The notes under the pieces: generated by a model
What the model was told of the DNA's origin: nothing
Seen by the model: only the letters and a program-made list of their open reading frames with translations
Databases searched by the model: none
Translations under genes and position numbers: made by a program
Part shown: piece after piece, positions 1-6,639 of the stretch
How positions within the stretch are numbered: the stretch's first letter is position 1
Layout: the number at the start of each line of letters is the position of its first letter
Source of the DNA: Desulfobacteraceae bacterium UBA5852
GTDB lineage: Bacteria; Desulfobacterota; Desulfobacteria; Desulfobacterales; UBA5852
Direction of reading: 5' to 3'
NCBI GenBank assembly: GCA_002432195.1
Contig: DJGG01000296.1
Span: 58,534-69,099 of the forward strand
DNA: 10,566 nucleotides

Positions 1-978
1 GAGCCCGTCGTCGTGGGAGACGTCGACGGCCGCCCGGTCTTCGCCGACCGGGCGGCGGTGGAGGCGGATCACATCATTCTCGTCAACCGCGTCAAGGAGC
101 ATACCGAGTTCATCGGCGAGATCGAGTCCGGCCTGATCAAAATGTCCGTCGTGGGGCTGGGGCGCATCGCCGGCGCCGAGGCCATGCACCAGCTGGCGGT
201 CAGGATCAGCTACGCCCGGGCGATCCAGGCCATCGCCCGGGAGCTCTTCGCCCGGCTGCCCATCCGCGGCGGCCTGGCCATCCTGGAGGACAAGACCAAC
301 CACGTGCGCCGCATCGAAGCGGTGCCCGCGGCGGCGGTATTCCAGCGGGAGCCGGAACTGCTTCGGGAGGCGCGGCAGTACCATGCCGCGTTGCCCTTCG
401 CGCAGCTGGACGTGCTGCTCGTCGACGAGATCGGCAAGGAAATCTCCGGCGCCGGATTCGATACCAAGGTGATCGGCCGGATCATGAACATCTACGAGAA
501 GGAGTGCGCCTCCCCGCGGATCACGCGCATCGCCCTGCGCGACTTGTCGGCGAAAACCGGGGGCAACGCCATCGGCCTGGGGCTGGCCGATTTCGTGCAC
601 CGGCGGGTAGTGGCCAAGATGGATGCCGACATGACCGCCCTCAACTGCATCACGGCGGTGGCCCCCGAAAAGGGCCGCATCCCCATCCCCCTGGCGACCG
701 ACCGTGAGCTCCTCGAGGCGGCCCTGCGTTCCATCGGGACCTGGACCGCGGAGTCCCTGCGCCTGGCCTGGATCGTCAACACCGCCGACCTCGAACGCCT
801 GGCGGTGTCGCCCGCCCTGGTCGCGGAGGCCCGCGCCAAGGGGCTCGCGGTCGGCGAGGCCGGCTTCCCTCTGCCCTTTGACACCGACGGCGAGCTGCCC
901 GGGTTGCGCCACCTCCTCGACAGCGGGCCGCCACTGCCACCGACCGCATCGCCCCACGGGCCAGGAGCCGGCCGATGA
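1..978 (+). CDS. LarA-superfamily (nickel-pincer cofactor-dependent isomerase-like) protein, 5'-truncated by window edge
   Basis: The reading frame is open from base 1, so the true start lies to the left; about 326 codons are visible of what is usually a protein of roughly 430 residues. The visible part matches a divergent branch of the LarA/DUF2088 superfamily, as I recall it from anaerobes (often named nickel-pincer-dependent isomerase or DUF362-like). It has an N-R-V-K-x-H-T motif (bases 85-105), an E-S-G-L-x-K-M motif (bases 121-144) and a later His in AMHQ (bases 187-189). By order and spacing I equate these with the catalytic His, the cofactor-binding Lys and the nickel-ligand His of LarA; that equation is inference. 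Further family-like stretches are the D-E-I-G-K-x-I-S-G segment near base 424 and the G-N-A-I-G-L-G-L-A-D segment near base 565. The last 20 or so residues are Pro/Gly-rich and probably disordered. The stop overlaps the next start as ATGA, so the two genes are likely translationally coupled. The substrate is unknown; epimerisation or racemisation of a hydroxy acid is the family expectation. Confidence 0.75.
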   Translation, partial: EPVVVGDVDGRPVFADRAAVEADHIILVNRVKEHTEFIGEIESGLIKMSVVGLGRIAGAEAMHQLAVRISYARAIQAIARELFARLPIRGGLAILEDKTNHVRRIEAVPAAAVFQREPELLREARQYHAALPFAQLDVLLVDEIGKEISGAGFDTKVIGRIMNIYEKECASPRITRIALRDLSAKTGGNAIGLGLADFVHRRVVAKMDADMTALNCITAVAPEKGRIPIPLATDRELLEAALRSIGTWTAESLRLAWIVNTADLERLAVSPALVAEARAKGLAVGEAGFPLPFDTDGELPGLRHLLDSGPPLPPTASPHGPGAGR

Positions 979-1754
979 CCCTCAGCCCCATCAAGAAGTC
1001 CTCCGCCGCGACCAAGGTGTTCGAGACGCTCCACGAGATGATCGCCACGGGGCGGTTCCCGCGCGGGGAGAAGCTGCCCCCCCAGGACGAGTTGGCGCGG
1101 CAGCTGGGAGTGAGCCGCAACACCCTGCGGGAAGCCGTGAACAAGCTGTCCACCATGGGGCTTCTCGTGTCGCGCCAGGGGGTGGGCACGGTGGTCGAGC
1201 CGCCCACTCCCGGCGGGTATTTGACCGCCTTGAGCGGACAGTTCCTCCTGGACCCGCTCAGCGTGCGGGAATTCATCGAGGCGCGCATCTGCATCGAGCG
1301 CGCCATGGTGCGCCTCGCGGTCGCGCGCGCCCAGCCCCAGGGAATCGCCGAGATCAGCGCCATCCTGCAGGATCAACACGCGGCCCTCCAGCAGTCCGAT
1401 TGGGCCGAATTCACCCGGCACGACACGGCCTTCCACTTCAAGCTGGCCGAATTGAGCGGCAACCGGGTCCTGCGCAAGTTTCTGGAAACCATTCAGGACA
1501 TGCTGCAGCGCTTCATCGGCGAGGTCTCCCAGTTGCCGGGGGCCATCGCGGAAGCATACGCCTATCACACCCGCGTGAGCGGGGCCATCGCCGCCAAGGA
1601 CGCGGACCTTGCCGAAAAGGAAATCGTCAGGCACCTTTTCGATGTCGTGGGTCGCATCGAATCCAATCTCGAGATCGATCTCCAGCAGAACACGCTCTGC
1701 GGGTACAACCTGCTGCAGAGCGACACCATTGCCAGGGGGACCAGACGGAAATGA
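975..1754 (+). CDS. GntR-family transcriptional regulator, FadR/FCD subfamily
   Basis: This 259-residue protein is a cytoplasmic DNA-binding regulator. Residues about 10-76 form the GntR winged helix-turn-helix: the recognition-helix region reads SRNTLREAVNKL and the wing reads SRQGVGTVV. Residues about 95-232 form the all-helical FCD ligand domain. Its metal-site residues appear intact: D150, H154, H198 and H220. Their spacing (+4, +44, +22) resembles metal-dependent FCD proteins such as LldR, whose ligands are typically small carboxylates; lactate-like or hydroxy-acid sensing would fit the LarA-type neighbours, but this is inference. An AGGAG at 963-967 lies seven bases before the ATG, and the ATG overlaps the upstream stop (ATGA). 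Its own stop overlaps the next ATG in the same way. A tail of about 25 residues after the FCD core (from about residue 235) has no domain I recognise. It sits inside the operon rather than at its head, so its operator is probably upstream of the window; I found no clear GntR half-sites inside the operon. Confidence 0.9.
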   Translation: MTLSPIKKSSAATKVFETLHEMIATGRFPRGEKLPPQDELARQLGVSRNTLREAVNKLSTMGLLVSRQGVGTVVEPPTPGGYLTALSGQFLLDPLSVREFIEARICIERAMVRLAVARAQPQGIAEISAILQDQHAALQQSDWAEFTRHDTAFHFKLAELSGNRVLRKFLETIQDMLQRFIGEVSQLPGAIAEAYAYHTRVSGAIAAKDADLAEKEIVRHLFDVVGRIESNLEIDLQQNTLCGYNLLQSDTIARGTRRK

Positions 1755-2764
1755 AGCTCAACGCGCACAACTTGGTGATGTCCGCGATGTTCGGCGGGCG
1801 GCGGGGGCCGCGCCCGGCAGTGGGGAATCCCACCTCCATCGCCTGCCACGGACTGATGGAAAAGGCCGGTGTGTTCTTCCCGGAGGCGCACCTCGACGCC
1901 CAGGCGATGGCCGCCTTGGCCCTGGCGGGACACGAGATCGTCGGTTTCGATACGGTCATGCCGGAGTATTCCGTGGTGCAGGAGGCCGCGGCCCTGGGGG
2001 CCCAGGTGGACTGGGGTGACCGCGACAAGATGCCGGACGTCAAAGGGTTCCCCAACGCCGATTTCTCCGCGATCCTCATGCCCCAGGATTTTCTCGAGAA
2101 GCCGTCCTGCCGGGTGGTGCTGGACGCGATCGGCATCCTGCGGCGGCAGGTGGGGGGGCGGGTGGCCATCATCGGCAAGGTCATGGGCCCCTGGACACTT
2201 GCCTACCACATGGCCGGTACCCAGAACTTCCTGCTGGCGGTGGGGATGGGGGAAAGCGCCAAGGTCACCCGCATGCTGCGGCAGCTGATGCCGGTCACCA
2301 TCGCCTTCATCAATGCCCAATTCGCCGCCGGGGCGGACATCGTGGTGCTGGCCGACCATGCGACCCGCAACCTGGTGGGGCCCCACCACTACAAGGAATA
2401 TCTGCTGCCCATTCACCAGGAGATCATGGCCCAGGTGGGCGGACCCATCATCCTGCACGTCTGCGGCAACTGCGCGGACCGCCTGGAGCTGTTCGCCGAA
2501 TCGGGTGTCGACGCCTATCACTTCGAGTGGCAGGTGGACGCCAGGGAGGCGGTCCGGCGCCTCGGCGGCCGGCTTTCCCTCGCCGGCAACATCAACAACG
2601 CCCAGACGCTGCTCCAGGGCACGCCGGAGGATGTCTTCCGGCAGACGCGCTATGCCATCGACGCCGGGGTGCACCTCATCGGCCCGGAGTGCGCCATTCC
2701 GCTTTCCACGCCCCTGGAAAATCTCAGGGCCATCGTCGCGGCGGGTCATGAAGGCTACCGGTGA
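1751..2764 (+). CDS. MtaA/MtbA-like methylcobamide methyltransferase (UroD superfamily, zinc type)
   Basis: This 337-residue protein is the length of methanogen MtaA/MtbA (about 339 residues), enzymes that move a methyl group from methylcobamide to a zinc-bound thiol. It is a single UroD-fold TIM barrel. The zinc triad is visible as H236-V-C238-G-N and C314 in GPECAIP, almost the same positions as the H-x-C...C triad recalled for MtaA (H237, C239, C316). Other family-like stretches are GPWTLAYHMAG (146-156) and the A-G-N-I segment (279-282). In methanogens the acceptor is coenzyme M; the host here is probably not a methanogen, so the acceptor could be another thiol or tetrahydrofolate, and I cannot tell which. 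The ATG overlaps the gntR stop (ATGA), with AGGGGG at 1734-1739 upstream. The frame stays open a long way upstream of 1751, but only the part from this ATG resembles the family, and the earlier part lies inside gntR and the LarA-like gene. Genuine heme-pathway uroporphyrinogen decarboxylase is unlikely because of the zinc triad and the corrinoid neighbours. Confidence 0.87.
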   Translation: MKLNAHNLVMSAMFGGRRGPRPAVGNPTSIACHGLMEKAGVFFPEAHLDAQAMAALALAGHEIVGFDTVMPEYSVVQEAAALGAQVDWGDRDKMPDVKGFPNADFSAILMPQDFLEKPSCRVVLDAIGILRRQVGGRVAIIGKVMGPWTLAYHMAGTQNFLLAVGMGESAKVTRMLRQLMPVTIAFINAQFAAGADIVVLADHATRNLVGPHHYKEYLLPIHQEIMAQVGGPIILHVCGNCADRLELFAESGVDAYHFEWQVDAREAVRRLGGRLSLAGNINNAQTLLQGTPEDVFRQTRYAIDAGVHLIGPECAIPLSTPLENLRAIVAAGHEGYR

Positions 2765-2819
2765 TCCTGACGGCGCGTGGAGCGGCAACCGAAGGCCATA
2801 CGGCATGAACGCCAAGTCT

Positions 2820-2825
2820 GGGAGG
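2820..2825 (+). promoter_or_regulatory. Shine-Dalgarno site that fixes the start at 2834
   Basis: GGGAGG lies eight bases before the ATG at 2834. The same frame is open from an earlier possible start near 2777, but that start has no comparable site and would add residues unlike the family, so 2834 is preferred. Confidence 0.7.
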
Positions 2826-2833
2826 AATTCGCG

Positions 2834-3910
2834 ATGGATTTGAAACCTGATTTCAACCGTTTTCTGGCCGCCGTGCATCACCAGGAAACCGACCGCGTGC
2901 CCCTCGGCGAGATCCTGATCGATTATTCCGTCCAGAGCCGATTTCTGGGCCGCACGGTGACCGCCGACGATCTTGCCGGGCAGGTGGAGTTCTGGTCCAA
3001 GGCGGGCTACGACTTCATCCCCATCACGGTCAGCATGATGTCCCCGGGGAAGGTCACCGAAGAGTCCCGGATCACCCGGGTGCTCAAGGAAATGGTGCTG
3101 CGGGACAAGCCGGGCACCACCGACCCCCGGGCCTGGAACCTGGAGATGACCAGCTTCATCCACGAGCGGCCGGACCTGGACCGGTTTCCCTGGGAGGTGG
3201 CCGCCGACATCGATATCAGCAAGTTGCACGCGGTCAAGGCTCTGCTGCCAGAAGGCATGAAGGTCATCGCCATTTCCGGCAAGATCTTCACCCTGACCTG
3301 GATGCTGATGGGCTTCAACAACTTTGCGCTCAAGCTGGTGCTGGACGAATCCTTTGTCGCCGAGGTTTTCGAGCGCGTCGCCACCATCCAGTTCAAGGCC
3401 CTCGAAAAGATCTTCGCCATGGAGCATGTGGCCGGAGTGTGGGTGGTGGATGATATCGCCTTTGGAACTGGACCCATGATTTCACCGGCGGCCCTCAAAA
3501 AGCACGTCTTCAGCTGGTATCGCAAGGTCGGCCGGAAGTGCCACGAGAACGGCCGCATTTTCCTGATGCACTCGGACGGCGATCTCAGCATGCTCATGGA
3601 CGACCTGATCGACATGGGCCTGGACGTGATCCAACCCATCGACCCCTCCTGCATGGACATGGCCAAGGTCAAACGCCAGTGGGGCGAGCGCATCTGCCTG
3701 ATCGGCAATGTCTCCAACGAGCTGCTGCGCAGCGGCAGCCCTCAGGAGATCGAGGCCCGGGTCAAGGAACTGCTGCGCGACGCGGCCCCCGGCGGCGGGT
3801 TTGCCCTGGGTTCGGGCAATTCGGTGCCCAACTGGGCCCGGTTCGACAATTACATGGCCATGCGGGAAGCCTGCCTGAAGCACGGAACCTATCCCATCTC
3901 AATCGGCTAA
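2834..3910 (+). CDS. UroD-family corrinoid methyltransferase (probable methyltransferase I)
   Basis: This 358-residue protein has the UroD-type TIM-barrel pattern from end to end: the opening NRFLAAVHHQETDRVPLG resembles the family's R-x-P-xx-E start, followed by an acidic VVDDIAF segment (204-210), H246-S-D248-G in the strand that carries the metal or substrate site, D-V-I-Q-P-I-D (264-270), a GNV segment (291-293) and GSGNSVPNW (326-334). It lacks the MtaA-type zinc triad: the H-x-C is H-x-D here and there is no Cys near residue 330. UroD-family proteins of this kind beside a corrinoid protein usually act as the substrate-specific methyltransferase that demethylates a methoxylated or otherwise methylated donor and charges Co(I). 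The very next gene is a corrinoid protein, 15 bases away, which supports that pairing. It follows the MtaA-like gene after 69 bases. The methyl donor cannot be deduced. A true heme-pathway decarboxylase is unlikely given this context. Confidence 0.82.
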   Translation: MDLKPDFNRFLAAVHHQETDRVPLGEILIDYSVQSRFLGRTVTADDLAGQVEFWSKAGYDFIPITVSMMSPGKVTEESRITRVLKEMVLRDKPGTTDPRAWNLEMTSFIHERPDLDRFPWEVAADIDISKLHAVKALLPEGMKVIAISGKIFTLTWMLMGFNNFALKLVLDESFVAEVFERVATIQFKALEKIFAMEHVAGVWVVDDIAFGTGPMISPAALKKHVFSWYRKVGRKCHENGRIFLMHSDGDLSMLMDDLIDMGLDVIQPIDPSCMDMAKVKRQWGERICLIGNVSNELLRSGSPQEIEARVKELLRDAAPGGGFALGSGNSVPNWARFDNYMAMREACLKHGTYPISIG

Positions 3911-3915
3911 GGAGG
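3911..3915 (+). promoter_or_regulatory. Shine-Dalgarno site that fixes the start at 3926
   Basis: GGAGG directly follows the stop codon ending at 3910 and is ten bases ahead of the ATG at 3926. A TTG at 3917 in the same frame is only one base from the GGAGG, too close to be used. Confidence 0.65.
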
Positions 3916-3925
3916 ATTGCATCCG

Positions 3926-4570
3926 ATGACTGACCATCTGCACACGATCAAGGCCGCCGTCATCGGCGGCCGGCACGGCGAGATCAAGGGGCTTGTTCAG
4001 CAGGCGCTGGACGCGGGTCTGGATCCCGCCGCGATCATCAACGATGCCCTCATCGCGGCCATGGACGTGGTGGGCAAGGACTTCGGCGACGGCAAGATCT
4101 TCGTCCCGGAAATGCTGGTTTCGGCCGTGACCATGAAGGCGGGGCTCGACGTGGTGAAGCCCTGCCTCACCGGCGGGGAGAGCCAGTCCCGCGGCACCGT
4201 TATCATGGCCACCGTGAAGGGCGACCTGCACGATATCGGCAAGAATCTGGTCTCCATGATGCTCGAGGGCGCCGGCTTCAAGGTGATGGATCTGGGCACG
4301 GATTTGAGTGTGGACAAGCTCATCGATCAGGTGAAAACGATTCAGCCGGATATTCTGGGCCTCTCGGCGCTTTTGACCACCACCATGCCGGAGATGCAGA
4401 ACGTGATCGGCGCGCTCAAGGCCCAGGGGCTGCGCGACAAGGTCAAGGTGCTGGTGGGCGGGGCGCCGGTGGACCGGGTCTTTGCGGAAAAAATCGGCGC
4501 CGACGGTTACGGCGCCAACGCGGCCGAGGCGGTGGAGCTCGCCCGGCGCCTCACCGGCGCCAAGGCTTGA
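3926..4570 (+). CDS. Corrinoid (B12-binding) protein of the MtaC/MtbC/MtvC type
   Basis: This 214-residue protein is the methyl carrier: a methyltransferase I charges its Co(I), and a second methyltransferase takes the methyl off. Residues about 1-85 form the four-helix cap that precedes B12 domains, with the family-typical run G-x-G-K-I-F-V-P-E-M-L near 53-64. Residues about 90-210 form the Rossmann-like B12 domain. The cobalt-ligand motif is D100-L-H102-D-I-G105, with H102 the lower axial ligand. S147-A-L and the VGGAPV segment (177-182) complete the cobamide pocket. Length is normal for the family. It lies 15 bases after the UroD-family methyltransferase, its likely partner. Its B12 domain is strikingly close to the C-terminal domain of the next gene (by eye about 70 of 119 positions identical), so the two probably arose by duplication. 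Confidence 0.93.
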   Translation: MTDHLHTIKAAVIGGRHGEIKGLVQQALDAGLDPAAIINDALIAAMDVVGKDFGDGKIFVPEMLVSAVTMKAGLDVVKPCLTGGESQSRGTVIMATVKGDLHDIGKNLVSMMLEGAGFKVMDLGTDLSVDKLIDQVKTIQPDILGLSALLTTTMPEMQNVIGALKAQGLRDKVKVLVGGAPVDRVFAEKIGADGYGANAAEAVELARRLTGAKA

Positions 4571-4597
4571 GCGGCGGAGCCCTTCCCCCGTCCGTCC

Positions 4598-4611
4598 GGG
4601 CCATAAGGCCC
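4598..4611 (+). repeat. Short perfect hairpin between the corrinoid gene and the fusion gene
   Basis: GGGCC-ATAA-GGCCC forms a five-pair stem with a four-base loop in the 61-base gap before 4632. It is followed by TAAAAGG rather than a T-run, so it is not a standard terminator. It could stabilise or process the mRNA between the two genes; that role is inference, and a chance hairpin in G+C-rich DNA is possible. Confidence 0.35.
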
Positions 4612-4631
4612 TAAAAGGAAAAGGTCCCACA

Positions 4632-6557
4632 ATGACGAAAAAAGAGCGCATCCTCATGGCCATGCGGGGCGAGATGGCGGACGTGCTGCCGTACACGCCG
4701 CGCTTCGACCTCTGGTACAATGCCAACGCCTACCGGGACACCCTGCCCCAGCGCCATCGGGGACGCAGCGCCGATGAGATCGCCCGGGCCGAGGGGTGGG
4801 CGCTGCACAAGGTCATTCCGGAGCTTCTGGAAGTGGTCGACCCCGCGGAGAACGCGACGCGGGGAATCGGCCTCTACAGCCTCAAGGAGAACGGCTACAA
4901 GATCAACTTCTCCCCCGACGTGCATCTCGAGATCACGAAAACCCGCCAGGGCGATGAGGAGGCCACGCGGGTGGCCTACCACACCCCCAAGGGCGTGGTC
5001 AGCACCAAGGAAGTGATCAACGAGGAGATGCGCCAGGCCGGGGTTTCCATCACCTGGGTGCAGGAGCACGCCGTCAAGCGACCGGAAGACTACGCGGTCT
5101 GGGCGCATATCTTCGAGAACATCACGGTGACGCCCGACTACGAACGCTACCAGGCGTGGCAGCGGCGCGTCGGGGACGACGGTGTGGCCGTGATGATGGG
5201 CACGTTCTCGGCGTCTCCCTTCCATCACATCCAGCGCGATTTTCTAGACGCCACCGAATTCTTTTTCCACTACAACGATCACTACCCCCAGATGCGCCGC
5301 CTGGCCGATGCCATCGGCCAGGTCTACGAGCAGATCCTCCGGGTGGTGGGCGATTCGCCGGCGGAGGTGGTCCTCTGGGGGGCCAACTTCGACGACATGA
5401 TCACCTACCCGCCCTATTTCCAGAAGGAGTTGACCCCCTGGCTGCGCAAGGCCTCGGCGTATCTGGCCTCCAAGGGCAAGCTGGTGCTCTGCCATTGCGA
5501 CGGGGAAAACGAGGGCCTGATCGACATCATCGCCGATTCCGGCATGCACGTGGCGGAGGCGGTATGCTGCGCCCCCATGACCAAGCTGCCCATCCAGACG
5601 TATTACGACCGCTGGTGCCGGTCCGGGAAACTGACCATCATGGGCGGGCTGATCCAATCCCTGCTCTCCCCGGCGACGGCCAGCGTCGATGAGCTCAACG
5701 GCTATCTCGACGACTTCTTCCGGGCCGTGGTTCCGGGCGACCGGATCATCATGAGTGTGGCCGACACCACGCCGCCCAACGCCGACTTCGAGCGCCTGGT
5801 CCTGGTCGGGGAGCGGGTTGAAAAAGAGGGCCGCCTGCGGCTGCAGGCCGGGGCCGCCCGCCCCCTGAGCGCGGAATTGCTGAAATCCGCCGCGGAGCGC
5901 ACGGCGGCGGCACCGTTGCCCGACGAGGTGTTCCAGGCCGTGCACGCGGATGTGCTCGCGGGCAACGACGCGGACATCAAGGTACATGTCCACGAACTTC
6001 TGGCGCGCGGGGTGAATGCCAAGGACATCCTCAACCGGGGGATGCTCAGCGCCATGGAAGTGATCGGCGGCCGCTTCCGGGACGGCACGGTATTTATCCC
6101 CGAAGTGCTTCTGTCCGCCCGCGCCATGAACGCGGCGCTGGCCGTGCTCGAGCCCTATCTGGCGCAGGAGAAGAAAGAGGCCAGCGGCAGGATCCTCATC
6201 GGCACGGTGCGCGGAGACCTGCACGATATCGGTAAAAACATGGTGTCCACGATGCTGCGCGGGGTGGGGTTCGAGGTGGTGGACCTGGGGATCAACATCG
6301 GCGTGGAGGATTTCGTGGCCAACATCGAGAAGCACCGGCCGGATATTCTGGGGATGTCGGCCCTGCTGACCACGACCATGCCGGAGATGAAAAAGGTCAT
6401 CGACCTGCTGGTGGCCCGCGGGTTGCGGGACAGGGTAAAGGTCATGGTGGGGGGGGCGCCGGTCAACGCCAAATTCGCGCGGGACATCGGCGCCGACGGA
6501 TATGGCCCGGATGCCGGATCCACGGTGGACCTGGCCAGGGAGTTGCTGAAGCGCTGA
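4632..6557 (+). CDS. CmuA-like fusion: UroD-type methyltransferase plus corrinoid-binding domain
   Basis: This 641-residue protein joins two functions normally on separate polypeptides. Residues about 1-395 are a UroD-type TIM barrel: it opens with KKERILMAMRGEMADVLPYTPR, has VLWGANFDDMIT (247-258), C287-H288-C289-D290-G, an MGG segment (337-339) and VADTTPPNADF (376-386). Residues about 396-430 are an Ala-rich linker. Residues about 430-515 are the helical cap, and about 519-641 the B12 domain, with D529-L-H531-D-I-G534 as the cobalt-ligand motif, S576 and VGGAP (607-611). The order and size recall chloromethane methyltransferase CmuA, but the barrel has H-C-D instead of an H-x-C site and no Cys in the later loop, so the substrate may differ. 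A likely reaction is intramolecular methyl transfer from an unknown donor to the attached cobamide. ATG 4632 is chosen because family-like sequence starts there, with AAGGAAAAGG just upstream; the frame is open further left but overlaps the corrinoid gene. It is the last gene before the terminator. Confidence 0.88.
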   Translation: MTKKERILMAMRGEMADVLPYTPRFDLWYNANAYRDTLPQRHRGRSADEIARAEGWALHKVIPELLEVVDPAENATRGIGLYSLKENGYKINFSPDVHLEITKTRQGDEEATRVAYHTPKGVVSTKEVINEEMRQAGVSITWVQEHAVKRPEDYAVWAHIFENITVTPDYERYQAWQRRVGDDGVAVMMGTFSASPFHHIQRDFLDATEFFFHYNDHYPQMRRLADAIGQVYEQILRVVGDSPAEVVLWGANFDDMITYPPYFQKELTPWLRKASAYLASKGKLVLCHCDGENEGLIDIIADSGMHVAEAVCCAPMTKLPIQTYYDRWCRSGKLTIMGGLIQSLLSPATASVDELNGYLDDFFRAVVPGDRIIMSVADTTPPNADFERLVLVGERVEKEGRLRLQAGAARPLSAELLKSAAERTAAAPLPDEVFQAVHADVLAGNDADIKVHVHELLARGVNAKDILNRGMLSAMEVIGGRFRDGTVFIPEVLLSARAMNAALAVLEPYLAQEKKEASGRILIGTVRGDLHDIGKNMVSTMLRGVGFEVVDLGINIGVEDFVANIEKHRPDILGMSALLTTTMPEMKKVIDLLVARGLRDRVKVMVGGAPVNAKFARDIGADGYGPDAGSTVDLARELLKR

Positions 6558-6590
6558 TCGCCACCTGCCGGGCGACCGACGCCGGGGAGG

Positions 6591-6630
6591 GGCGCCGGGC
6601 GGACCCATTCTCCGCGCCGCGCCAAGTTTT
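6591..6630 (+). terminator. Probable intrinsic terminator of the rightward methyltransferase operon
   Basis: Arms 6591-6603 and 6611-6623 can pair at 11 of 13 positions around a seven-base loop (CCCATTC), and AAGTTTT follows at 6624-6630. It lies 33 bases after the fusion gene's stop and just short of the end of the converging gene. Read leftward it has no T-run after the stem, so it mainly serves the rightward operon. Confidence 0.65.
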
Positions 6631-6639
6631 CCCCGCGGA

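Noticed and set aside
1565..3427. A 620-codon open frame on the minus strand, antisense to the gntR, MtaA-like and UroD-family genes.
   Set aside because: Long antisense frames are common in G+C-rich coding DNA. The predicted protein is rich in His, Gly and Asp and resembles nothing, while the plus-strand genes have clear families.
1751..3910. The two UroD-family genes as heme-pathway uroporphyrinogen decarboxylases.
   Set aside because: One has the MtaA zinc triad, the pair adjoins corrinoid proteins and a corrinoid activator, and heme-pathway hemE is not expected in tandem copies here.
5244..6608. A 454-codon minus-strand frame antisense to the fusion gene.
   Set aside because: It mirrors the codon pattern of the fusion gene, has no recognisable domain and would run through the terminator region.
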